13,568 nucleotides of DNA. It comes from an uncultured Varibaculum sp. (GTDB lineage Bacteria > Actinomycetota > Actinomycetes > Actinomycetales > Actinomycetaceae). Below are positions 6,859 through 13,568 of the stretch, piece by piece. The first letter of the stretch is position 1; every line of letters starts with the position of its first letter. The notes under the pieces are model-generated. The model was not told the DNA's origin. It did not search any database and saw nothing but the letters and a program-made list of their open reading frames with translations. Both the position numbers and the translations under genes were made by a program. The stretch lies in assembly GCF_902489465.1 (NCBI RefSeq), contig NZ_CABTZZ010000045.1:1-13568 (forward strand). Direction: 5' to 3'.

Positions 6859-8367
6859 TTACTTAACTGCCGAATGATAATTGGGAGCTTCCGCAGTCAT
6901 CTGCACATCGTGCGGATGCGATTCCCTCAGGCCAGCACCAGTAATCTTTACGAAACGACCACGCTTCTTCAGGGTGGAAATATCGTGAGAACCGGTATAG
7001 AACATGGATTGTCGTAGTCCCCCGATTAGCTGATAGAGCACCGCCGAGAGAGCCCCGGAGAACGGCACCTGCCCTTCGATTCCTTCGGGAACGATTTGGG
7101 CATCACTGGTTACTTCCGCCTGGAAATAGCGATCCTTGGAATAGGATTTGCGTCCGCGCGAACTCATTGCCCCCAGTGAACCCATGCCGCGGTAATGCTT
7201 ATACTGTTTTCCATTTACGAACACCAGTTCACCTGGTGATTCTTCGCAGCCTGCGAGCAGGGAACCCAGCATCACGGTATCGGCTCCTGCCACCATGGCT
7301 TTGGCAATATCCCCGGAATACTGCAAACCACCATCGGCAATCAATGGCACATCGGCTTTCGAACAGGCCTGGGCAGCCAGGTTGATCGCCGTAATCTGCG
7401 GTACCCCTACCCCGGCAACTACGCGGGTGGTACAGATCGAACCGGGACCGACCCCGACTTTCACCGCATCTGCCCCGGCATCGATCAGTGCCTGCGCACC
7501 CTCGGCAGTAGCCACGTTGCCGCCAATAATGTCAATATCGGAGAAAGTGGGAGAGGCTTTAAGCTTTTTAATCATCTCCAGAGCGAGCTGGGCGCCCCCG
7601 TTGGCGGTATCGACTACCAGCACGTCCACTTCCGCTTCCGCCAGGGCTTCGGCGCGTTCCCAGGTATCTCCCCAATATCCGAGGGCGGCTCCTACCCTTA
7701 AGCGTCCCTCTTCGTCTTTAGTGGAGTTGGGGTACTGTTCAGTTTTCACGAAATCTTTTACGGTGATTAGGCCGGTCAGGCGGCCTTCATCATCGACTAA
7801 CGGCAGTTTTTCAATCTTTTTTTCTGCTAGTAGCGCCCGAGCTTCCTCGCGGGGCATTCCTTTACGCCCAGTAGTCAGCGGCATCGGGGTCATAGCATCG
7901 CGAACCTTCACCGTGGCCCACTTGTCGGCGGGAATGAACCGCAGATCCCGGTTGGTGATAATTCCTTTGAGTTTGCGATCTTCATCCACTACCGGCAGTC
8001 CGGATACCCGGTAGTGTCCGCATTCTTTATCCAGTTCCAATAGAGTGGCATCCGGGCCGATAGTTACCGGATCGGTGATCATTCCGGATTCAGACCGTTT
8101 AACTTGGCGTACTTGCGCTGCCTGTTCGGCAATCGGCAGGTTGCGGTGGACGATTCCGATTCCTCCTTGGCGTGCAATCGCGATCGCCATATTAGCTTCG
8201 GTAACCGTATCCATGGCAGCAGAGATTACCGGGGTGTGTAAGGTAATCCGTTTGGTTAGCCTGCTGGAGGTGTCGACTTCGGAGGGAATAACATCGGTAG
8301 TTTCGGGAAGTAAGAGAACGTCGTCATAAGTTAGCCCTTCGAGGGCATCCAGGTGTTCGATAATCAC
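6859..8367 (-). CDS. guaB: IMP dehydrogenase
   Basis: Cytoplasmic NAD-dependent oxidation of IMP to XMP, the committed step to GMP. The N-terminal GLTYDDVLLLP is characteristic. Two CBS domains occupy about residues 95-210 within the barrel. The catalytic loop GPGSICTTRVVAG has Cys312. LIADGGLQYSGDIAKA and GADTVMLGSLLAG are the phosphate-binding strands, and RGMGSLGAM with the flap SKDRYFQAE completes the active site. The 502 residues are the usual bacterial length. Family members usually have DTAHGH near 253; here it is DTANGG, a mild deviation. GTG start at 8367: no ribosome-binding site can fit before it, and TAATCT lies 7 nt upstream, suggesting a leaderless mRNA. It heads the guaB-exonuclease-membrane protein set and is divergent from the WhiB gene. 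Confidence 0.97.
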   Translation of the reverse strand: MIIEHLDALEGLTYDDVLLLPETTDVIPSEVDTSSRLTKRITLHTPVISAAMDTVTEANMAIAIARQGGIGIVHRNLPIAEQAAQVRQVKRSESGMITDPVTIGPDATLLELDKECGHYRVSGLPVVDEDRKLKGIITNRDLRFIPADKWATVKVRDAMTPMPLTTGRKGMPREEARALLAEKKIEKLPLVDDEGRLTGLITVKDFVKTEQYPNSTKDEEGRLRVGAALGYWGDTWERAEALAEAEVDVLVVDTANGGAQLALEMIKKLKASPTFSDIDIIGGNVATAEGAQALIDAGADAVKVGVGPGSICTTRVVAGVGVPQITAINLAAQACSKADVPLIADGGLQYSGDIAKAMVAGADTVMLGSLLAGCEESPGELVFVNGKQYKHYRGMGSLGAMSSRGRKSYSKDRYFQAEVTSDAQIVPEGIEGQVPFSGALSAVLYQLIGGLRQSMFYTGSHDISTLKKRGRFVKITGAGLRESHPHDVQMTAEAPNYHSAVK

Positions 8368-8708
8368 CTTTTTAAGATTAGCGCGAAAAGCCCGGATCCC
8401 GCCACTTTCTTTCGGCTATTAACCCTAATTCCAGCACTTTTACCCTGAGGTGTGACTCGTTTTACCTTACAGTGGCAAGTTTTTAAGCCTGCTGCGCACC
8501 CCGAATGCTATTAACTCCACCTAGAGCATTGCGCCTGAAGCCGACTTTACTGTTCGCTGAGCGCTAACCCGCAAGCTTTACCCTATTGAGCTGCAGATTA
8601 ATCTATTGTTTACATTTTATTCACCGCAGAATGGTCTATTTTTCAGAGAATCGTAAGATATCTCCTCCATACTGAGCGATAACTGACAGGGATAAAAAGG
8701 AGCATCGA
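8368..8708. promoter_or_regulatory. Divergent regulatory region guaB / whiB3 (341 bp, no gene)
   Basis: No credible ORF or RNA gene is seen. The left end carries the guaB -10 candidate. The right half, AT-rich, carries two dyads, AGATTAATCT (8595-8604) and AGATATCT (8656-8663), whose centres are 60 bp apart, and TAAGAT (8654-8659) as a possible whiB3 -10 overlapping the second dyad. The whiB3 ribosome site AAGGAG is at 8697-8702. The stretch 8385-8590 holds nothing I can identify. Confidence 0.5.
8375..8380 (-). promoter_or_regulatory. Candidate -10 element of guaB (leaderless transcript)
   Basis: On the minus strand this reads TAATCT, a TANNNT hexamer, with 7 nt between it and the GTG at 8367. 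That spacing would place the transcription start on the G of the start codon. The -35 region 17-18 bp upstream (TGGCGG or GGCGGG) is poor, which is common in actinobacterial promoters. Confidence 0.45.
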
Positions 8709-9011
8709 ATGAGCGACATCTCGCGCCTTCCAGGACCGGTGGCTGATTTATGGGAGTGGCAATATCAGGGGGCTTGCCGGAACCTAGACACTGAACAGTT
8801 TTTTCATCCCGAGGGTGAACGCGGAGGAACTCGTCGGCGGCGCGACGATGCCGCGAAGGCTATTTGCGCTCAGTGCCCGGTGATCAATGAATGCCGCGAG
8901 TATGCGTTGGCAGCGCATGAACCCTATGGAGTATGGGGCGGCCTTACCCAGGAGGAACGGCGCGAGTTGATTAGGCAAAGTCGCGAGGAAGCCCAGCGGC
9001 TTACCGCCTGA
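8709..9011 (+). CDS. whiB3: WhiB-family [4Fe-4S] transcriptional regulator, WhiB3/WhiD type
   Basis: Actinobacteria-specific redox/NO-responsive transcription factor, usually acting with the principal sigma factor. Four cluster-ligand Cys are present (23, 53, 56, 62) in the C...CPVINEC arrangement, followed by the beta-turn GVWGG (74-78) and a basic/acidic C-terminal helix. The N-terminal SRLPGPVADLWEWQ, FFHPEGERG and EPYGVWGGLT match, from memory, WhiB3 of Mycobacterium and WhiD of Streptomyces better than WhiB1, WhiB2 or WhiB7. The 100 residues are typical. ATG with AAGGAG 6 nt upstream. Nearness to guaB is also found around whiB3 in M. tuberculosis as I recall, supporting orthology. WhiD is needed for late sporulation and WhiB3 for redox homeostasis; the role here is inferred. 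It converges with the LacI-type gene across 94 bp with no clear terminator. Confidence 0.85.
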   Translation: MSDISRLPGPVADLWEWQYQGACRNLDTEQFFHPEGERGGTRRRRDDAAKAICAQCPVINECREYALAAHEPYGVWGGLTQEERRELIRQSREEAQRLTA

Positions 9012-9105
9012 TAAAGGTAGTAAGAATGAGGGTGACTGGATGTAGGGCTTTATTTCAAATTCAAAGTGTAATTGCAGGCAGAAAGAGCCACTTAATCCAT
9101 TAAAA

Positions 9106-10134
9106 TTATGCGCTCGTTGATTCTCTAACTAATAGCTGGTACCCCACTGTAACGTCAGACAACTGGGAATCTGGCGCATCAAACAGCATCCGCAAACCGC
9201 TAACTGCTTTACGACTTATAGTCGCAATATCAGCAGAAATTGTAGTAATCTGAGGGGTGCAGAAAGCAGCAAAGGGGATGTCATCCCACCCCGAAATCAT
9301 GGTGTCTCTCGGCACTGCAAAACCGGCTTCCTGGCAAGCCCGTAGCGCTCCCAGAGCAAGTAAATCGTTCATACAAATAATGGCATCCGGCGGAGTACTC
9401 TTTTCAAGTTGACTTGAGACCGCCTGGTACCCGTTTCCCAGTGTCCATGGTGAAGCAGGAAGCTGCATCCATACATTTTCATTAATTCCACGCAAACTTG
9501 CAGTCTCTATAAACCCTTGTTTTCTAAGTTTTCCCGCTGAACGGGTCGCCATTGTGTCAGAATCACCAACGATCCAGAAAGACTTGGCGCCTCTTTCAAG
9601 AATGTGTTCCATCATCTGCCTAGCAGCGCCAATGTTATCGATAGAAAGATGTAGTAATCCAGCGTCGTGGATTCTTTCCCCTAGTAAAACTACCGGTATC
9701 CCTAGATCCAGTTCCAGCAGTTCCTGTCCAGAAAGTTCAATTGGGGAAATAATAAGCCCATCAACCGAACCTGTATAGAAATTCTCCAATGTTTGCCGCT
9801 CTACATTGGCACTTCCTTTAGTTTCCCGGACTATCAGAGTTAGCCCTAGCCGGTTAGCCTCCGTCTGGATAGCCTGCGCCAGCATTGAAAAATAAGGCCA
9901 GGTTATATCCGGAACCGCTAAGCCAATAAATTTAGTTCTGCCACTACGCAGCTGCCGTGCTGCATTATTTGGACGATATCCAACTTCTGCGATTGTCTTT
10001 AAAACTCGCTCACGTGTCTGGGGAGCGACATGTTGATAGTCTCGCACAACATTCGATACTGTCCGTTGCGAAACTCCTGCCTTCTTGGCTACATCCATCA
10101 TATTGGGTCTTGGATTTTTTCTTTTAGTCACCAA
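9106..10134 (-). CDS. LacI/GalR-family transcriptional regulator
   Basis: DNA-binding repressor, last gene of the sugar ABC cluster and probably its local regulator. The N-terminal HTH (about residues 12-31, MMDVAKKAGVSQRTVSNVV) is followed by the hinge-helix region (NNAARQLRSGRT). A type-1 periplasmic-binding fold follows from about residue 68 (FIGLAVPDITWPYF, VDGLIISPIE, DNIGAARQMMEHI, ICMNDLLALGALRA, ISGWDDIPFAAFCTPQITTI), which should bind a sugar or sugar phosphate. The 342 residues are the normal length. Tandem starts TTG (10134) and GTG (10131) follow GAGAGG. The TTG has 7-nt spacing and is kept; the GTG would shorten the protein by one residue. Separated from the binding-protein gene by a strong hairpin, so it may be made at a lower level than the transporter. 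The operator is not visible and is probably upstream of the cluster, outside the window. Confidence 0.95.
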   Translation of the reverse strand: MVTKRKNPRPNMMDVAKKAGVSQRTVSNVVRDYQHVAPQTRERVLKTIAEVGYRPNNAARQLRSGRTKFIGLAVPDITWPYFSMLAQAIQTEANRLGLTLIVRETKGSANVERQTLENFYTGSVDGLIISPIELSGQELLELDLGIPVVLLGERIHDAGLLHLSIDNIGAARQMMEHILERGAKSFWIVGDSDTMATRSAGKLRKQGFIETASLRGINENVWMQLPASPWTLGNGYQAVSSQLEKSTPPDAIICMNDLLALGALRACQEAGFAVPRDTMISGWDDIPFAAFCTPQITTISADIATISRKAVSGLRMLFDAPDSQLSDVTVGYQLLVRESTSA

Positions 10135-10178
10135 TTACCAACCTCTCCGGCTGCATGATTAACGAGTCCTATTTAAAG

Positions 10179-10212
10179 CGATGAGCCAGGCTTTTTCTCG
10201 CCTGGCTCATCG
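10179..10212 (-). terminator. 13-bp perfect hairpin between binding protein and LacI gene (partial terminator or mRNA stabiliser)
   Basis: CGATGAGCCAGGC (10179-10191) and GCCTGGCTCATCG (10200-10212) form a perfect 13-bp stem with an 8-nt loop. In the direction of the cluster it starts 24 bp after the binding-protein stop and is followed by CTTTAAAT, a weak T-tract. This suits partial termination, or a 3' stabiliser that keeps binding-protein mRNA more abundant than the regulator message. Confidence 0.75.
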
Positions 10213-10235
10213 TCAATGCTAGTTAGTAAACCTTG

Positions 10236-11609
10236 CTACTTAAGCATACCTTCAATATCTGTTTGCAGGTTGTTAAGCGTGGAATCTACTGGCTCGTTAT
10301 TCAGCCAAGTTGCTTCTATACCCTCTTGTATTTTATCGCCAATGGCAGGCCATTTTGCGAGGCGCGGTTGCATATGAGCATACTTGGTGGCGGTATCGAG
10401 ATACTGCACACGGTGAGGCGCGTTCTTGTAAGCATCAGATGTTAGCGCCGTCTTTGTTGAAGCCATATGCCCAGTTGCTACTGACCAATCTCCAGTGTGC
10501 CCGTAAAGGAATTTAATAAATTCCAAAGCTGCCCGATACTTAACCGGATCATTATTAGCTTGAACCGGGATAGCCCAAGTGTGGGAGTTTGCCCAAGTGA
10601 ATTTCTTAGAGAACAGCATAGGAGCATTAGTAGTCTCATAATGGAAGGGAACTTCCTTGGTATATTGATCTACTGCCCAAACCCCGTTGTACATAATCGC
10701 GGATTCACCCTTCATAAAAGCCTGCTGTGATGCATCATAATCATGAGTTGGAGTGGTATACCCTTTTTTGACTAGTTCATTCATGAAGTTCAAAGCAGTT
10801 TTCGATGCTTCTGAATTTACTTTAGCGGTCTTGGTCTTAGCATCAATAAACTCTTCGCCCTGTTGCCAAATCAAAGACATCCATAGACGCCCTCCCATAG
10901 GATCCTTCGAAAGCGCAATGTCGATAAAGTTCTTTCCAGTCTTTGATTTAACGGTCTCTGCATCGGCAAGGAATTTCTCGGGGGATGTGGGCATCTCATA
11001 TGTCCCATCGGGATTAGTCAGCCCGGCTTTTTCAAGAATATCCATATTAAGGTGAGAGATTATTGCGTGCGTGTCGAAAGGTACCGCATAGTTCTTACCC
11101 TCGTACCGGATAGCATCTTTAGCAGCATCTGTGGCGTCGGTCAGATCGATTCCTAAGCTATTGTCCAGTTCTAATAACAATCCCCGGGAGGCATAATCGG
11201 GAAGATTTGCTCCATGCATTACCGTTACGTCTGGGCGGTCTGTACTAGCTAAGGCGGCATTTAAACCATCATAGAAAGAATGCCAGGTAGCTCCACCTAG
11301 TCGTTTAATTTTAATTCCCCACTTATTTTCTGCCACAAACTTGTTTGTAAGAATCTGAATTGCTTCACATTCAGTGGTCGCCTTGGAAATATCTGTGACG
11401 TTTTTTGTTGTGTCATCGCAGTCACCAAAGAAACGAGCCAAATTAATCGTCGTTCCTTTAAGTTGATCATCGGTTACGGATTTTATCTTGGATGCAATAT
11501 CTTTGGAGTTCGCAGCTCCTTTGCTCGCACTTCCTCCGCTCGCACCACAGCCAGTAAGGAGCAGAGCAGACGCAACCACTCCTACCGTTATCTTGTTAAT
11601 CATCCTCAT
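10236..11609 (-). CDS. ABC sugar transporter solute-binding lipoprotein (family 1)
   Basis: Captures a carbohydrate outside the cell and delivers it to the two permeases encoded just upstream. Lipoprotein signal: MRMINK, hydrophobic stretch, lipobox LLTGC with lipid-bearing Cys21, then a Gly/Ser linker. The mature part has the extracellular binding-protein family 1 layout (YAVPFDTHAIISHLN, AFMKGESAIMYNGVWAV, TWAIPVQ, ALEFIKFLYG). The 457 residues are typical of CUT1 oligosaccharide binders. Between the first strand and helix is an insertion of about 18 residues bounded by Cys64 and Cys81, the only other cysteines. ATG 11609 is preferred over the ATG two codons on because GGAAAGGA lies 7 nt upstream. 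It is 24 bp downstream of the MalG-like gene. The ligand cannot be assigned; no glycosidase is in view. Confidence 0.94.
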   Translation of the reverse strand: MRMINKITVGVVASALLLTGCGASGGSASKGAANSKDIASKIKSVTDDQLKGTTINLARFFGDCDDTTKNVTDISKATTECEAIQILTNKFVAENKWGIKIKRLGGATWHSFYDGLNAALASTDRPDVTVMHGANLPDYASRGLLLELDNSLGIDLTDATDAAKDAIRYEGKNYAVPFDTHAIISHLNMDILEKAGLTNPDGTYEMPTSPEKFLADAETVKSKTGKNFIDIALSKDPMGGRLWMSLIWQQGEEFIDAKTKTAKVNSEASKTALNFMNELVKKGYTTPTHDYDASQQAFMKGESAIMYNGVWAVDQYTKEVPFHYETTNAPMLFSKKFTWANSHTWAIPVQANNDPVKYRAALEFIKFLYGHTGDWSVATGHMASTKTALTSDAYKNAPHRVQYLDTATKYAHMQPRLAKWPAIGDKIQEGIEATWLNNEPVDSTLNNLQTDIEGMLK

Positions 11610-11633
11610 TGTGGATTCCTTTCCATTGTTCTT

Positions 11634-12536
11634 TTACTTTCCACCACTAGACATTGAGATTCCCCGAATCAGATATTTTTGCAAAAGCAGAAACACTATC
11701 AGGAGTGGAAGAGACCCTAAGACACCCCGAGCCATGAGCGACCCTAACTCTGTTGCTTGGGCAAAATTTCCCTGCATAGATGCCAATCCAGTTGTGATGG
11801 TGAACATCTCTGGCTTAGTTGCTGAAACAAGGGGCCATAAATAATCGTTCCAGCTTTGAACAAAAGTGAAGGTTGCCAAAGCAATCATAGACGGAACGGC
11901 CATCGGGAGCATCACGGAATAAAATACTTTCCATTGTGACGCTCCATCTACTCTCGCGGCCTCCTCCAACTCGTGTGGCACTTGGCTAAAGAATTGCGTC
12001 ATAATAAACACCCCAAGCGGGAAAGCTACGCGCGGAATTATTAGCGCAGCGTAGGTATTATGCATATCCACATCCGCAAACATCATGAACAGTGGGATAA
12101 ACATGGCTTCTTTGGGAACCATCATCCCGGCTAGCGTAAGGGCATAAATAAGTAAGCGCCCCGGAAACTGCAGTTTAGAAAAAGCATATCCTGCAGTTGC
12201 ACATACGAACACCGTAAGCACAGTAGTAATCACAGTTACGATAGCCGAATTCATAAACCATTTCATCGTTAAACTGGTACTCAGCACATCAGCGTAGTTC
12301 TTCAAAGTCAGACCCTGAGGAAGAATATGCTGCGAGCTCACCTTCAACGCCTCGTTAGGCGTCAACGACAGGGAAAAAATCCAAACTAGTGGAAGTATCC
12401 ACAGCAGGCAAAGAACAATCATCACCAGCTGGTACAAATTAAACGAACGCTTAGTACTTCTGAAAGCGGAACTGAATAGCTTTTTTTCCTTGACCACTTC
12501 AAACTGCCTTTCCTGCTGCTGAGGGAACACCGTCAT
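11634..12536 (-). CDS. ABC sugar transporter permease, MalG-like (CUT1)
   Basis: Inner-membrane permease subunit that pairs with the MalF-like protein and docks the ATPase. About 34 N-terminal cytoplasmic residues precede helix 1 (about 35-57). Further helices lie near 97-118, 128-150, 160-180, 212-232 and 270-290, giving the usual six. The EAA coupling loop is at about 190-210 (ELEEAARVDGASQWKVFYSVMLP) and is intact. The 300 residues are normal for the family. Its ATG overlaps the TGA of the upstream permease gene as ATGA (12533-12536), with an AAAGGA site about 7 nt upstream, so the two permeases are translationally coupled, as expected for equimolar subunits. No ATPase gene lies within the visible part of the operon. 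Confidence 0.95.
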   Translation of the reverse strand: MTVFPQQQERQFEVVKEKKLFSSAFRSTKRSFNLYQLVMIVLCLLWILPLVWIFSLSLTPNEALKVSSQHILPQGLTLKNYADVLSTSLTMKWFMNSAIVTVITTVLTVFVCATAGYAFSKLQFPGRLLIYALTLAGMMVPKEAMFIPLFMMFADVDMHNTYAALIIPRVAFPLGVFIMTQFFSQVPHELEEAARVDGASQWKVFYSVMLPMAVPSMIALATFTFVQSWNDYLWPLVSATKPEMFTITTGLASMQGNFAQATELGSLMARGVLGSLPLLIVFLLLQKYLIRGISMSSGGK

Positions 12537-13568
12537 TGCGCTTTCCTTTCGCGAGACATGAGGAATTGGATAAGGGAAACCAAAACCATAACTACAAAGA
12601 GGAATAGTGACATTGCGGATGCATAACCTAACTGCATATCCCGGAATCCCGTTTGATAGATATACCTAACTACAACGTCTGTGGTATTACCTGGGCCTCC
12701 ACCCGTCATAATATTTACCTGACCGAAAATCTGGAAAGATGCAATAATCTGAGTAACCATGATTAGCAAGGACACATGACTCAGACCCGGCAGTGTTATA
12801 TGGCGGAACTGTTGCCATTTACTGGCTCCATCTAATTGCGCCGCCTCATACAATACGGGGTCAATATCCTGAAGACCTGCCCCAAACAGAATCATATTGA
12901 ACCCAACAGTCCACCAAACTGTGGTAACTATGATTGCACCCATAGCAAATCGCGGATCCGAGAGCCATGCAATCGGCTCTCTACCTAGTATCTCACTCAA
13001 TCGTCCGACCAAACCACGTGAAGGATTAAGCAAATACCCCCAAATCAAAGTCGCTACCGATACCGGTAAAACATAGGGAAGGAATAGCGCCGCCCGATAC
13101 AATCCGTTAGTTTTCCGTCTGGGATTATTAAGAAGCAAAGCGAACACCAATCCCAATCCAGCAATAATCGGCGTGGAAACAACCGTGAAAATCACCGTAT
13201 TTTTAAAAGCATTCCAAAATCGAGGATCGTTCCATGAACCATGTTCTCCAGGATGGAATCCCATCAGGAGAACGATAAGGAGTAAAGAGACCGTCAACGC
13301 GATATCTCCGGCATTACGAGTTTTCCTCGTTCGCCAAGCCCAATAGATTGCAAAAGACAAGAGTAATAGCCTTACGAACCATTGAGCGTTCAAAGACCAT
13401 TCAATGTTTTGCCCACCGAACATTTTCAAGTAGTTGTCTAGACCTAGCCAAACTGGCGCATTGCCCAGTAATTGCCAATCGTAGAAACTCATCAATATGG
13501 CCTGAATGACGGGATAGACGATAAAGGCCAGATAGAAAAGCAAGAACGGAACGACAAAGCTGAAATTA
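12533..13568 (-). CDS. ABC sugar transporter permease, MalF-like, with extra two-helix insertion; N-terminus off window
   Basis: Partner permease of the MalG-like subunit. The frame runs to the window edge (344 visible codons). A TTG at 13543 lies within helix 1 and is not the true start: upstream codons read FSFVVPF in the same frame, so the N-terminus is outside. The EAA loop DPVLYEAAQLDGASKWQQFRHITLP is intact, and GGGPGNTTDVVVRYIY near the end is typical of MalF-like subunits. Between GLDNYLKMF and DPRFWNAFKNT, normally adjacent, are about 65 extra residues with two likely membrane helices (visible residues about 64-80 and 89-105). The predicted total is thus eight helices instead of six. 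It overlaps the MalG-like gene by 4 bp. Confidence 0.93.
   Translation of the reverse strand, partial: NFSFVVPFLLFYLAFIVYPVIQAILMSFYDWQLLGNAPVWLGLDNYLKMFGGQNIEWSLNAQWFVRLLLLSFAIYWAWRTRKTRNAGDIALTVSLLLIVLLMGFHPGEHGSWNDPRFWNAFKNTVIFTVVSTPIIAGLGLVFALLLNNPRRKTNGLYRAALFLPYVLPVSVATLIWGYLLNPSRGLVGRLSEILGREPIAWLSDPRFAMGAIIVTTVWWTVGFNMILFGAGLQDIDPVLYEAAQLDGASKWQQFRHITLPGLSHVSLLIMVTQIIASFQIFGQVNIMTGGGPGNTTDVVVRYIYQTGFRDMQLGYASAMSLFLFVVMVLVSLIQFLMSRERKAQ

Noticed and set aside
7295..8014. Long open frame (239 codons) on the plus strand inside guaB
   Set aside because: It is fully antisense to a well-conserved IMP dehydrogenase, is Ser/Ala/Arg-rich as expected for a shadow frame, and shows no family motif.
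9012..9105. Bidirectional terminator between whiB3 and the LacI gene
   Set aside because: Only a poor GGCTTT/AAAGAGCC-type match with mismatches was found, with no stable stem and no clean T-run.
13541..13543. TTG at 13543 as the MalF-like permease start
   Set aside because: The frame is open upstream to the edge and encodes typical first-helix residues, so this TTG is an internal Leu codon.
1..13568. CRISPR array, insertion sequence, toxin-antitoxin, phage or defence module
   Set aside because: No regularly spaced repeats, transposase or integrase motifs, or paired small genes of such types were seen on either strand.

Overview
The window looks like a chromosomal segment of a moderate-GC actinobacterium, probably an Actinomycetaceae-type relative. 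The evidence is a WhiB-family iron-sulfur regulator of the WhiB3/WhiD type, a long glutamine-type NAD synthetase resembling the mycobacterial enzyme, frequent GTG/TTG starts, and a proline-rich single-pass membrane protein with a Cys-rich exported domain. Genus cannot be fixed from the sequence alone.

Layout, left to right. (1) 1-3534, minus strand: aminopeptidase C (pepC, C-terminus cut off by the window edge) lies downstream of the two-domain NAD synthetase nadE. (2) 3646-3721, plus: tRNA-Arg(CCG), divergent from nadE, followed by an untranslated stretch rich in inverted repeats and then a Cof-type HAD phosphatase (3977-4810). (3) 4814-8367, minus: guaB (IMP dehydrogenase), a DnaQ-like exonuclease, and a proline-rich membrane protein coupled to the exonuclease by a 4-base GTGA overlap. 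The HAD gene and the membrane-protein gene converge with only 3 bp between them. (4) 8709-9011, plus: whiB3-type regulator, divergent from guaB across a 341-bp regulatory region. As I recall, guaB2 and whiB3 are also close together in Mycobacterium tuberculosis. (5) 9106-13568, minus: an ABC sugar-uptake cluster, reading MalF-like permease (N-terminus off the window), MalG-like permease, lipoprotein solute-binding protein, strong hairpin, LacI-family regulator. No ATPase or glycosidase is visible. The ATPase may be a shared MsiK-type protein encoded elsewhere, and the sugar cannot be named.

The left and middle parts are housekeeping (peptide turnover, NAD and GMP synthesis, DNA 3'-end processing, tRNA). 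The right part is a substrate-specific uptake locus with its own regulator, AT-richer where sampled. I see no phage, transposon, CRISPR or defence system. The most unusual points are: NAD synthetase has Gly where the glutaminase-domain catalytic Cys is expected, with a Cys one residue later; the MalF-like permease carries an extra two-helix insertion; the binding protein has a lone Cys pair bracketing an insertion; guaB looks leaderless; and an open basic stretch follows the nadE stop codon.
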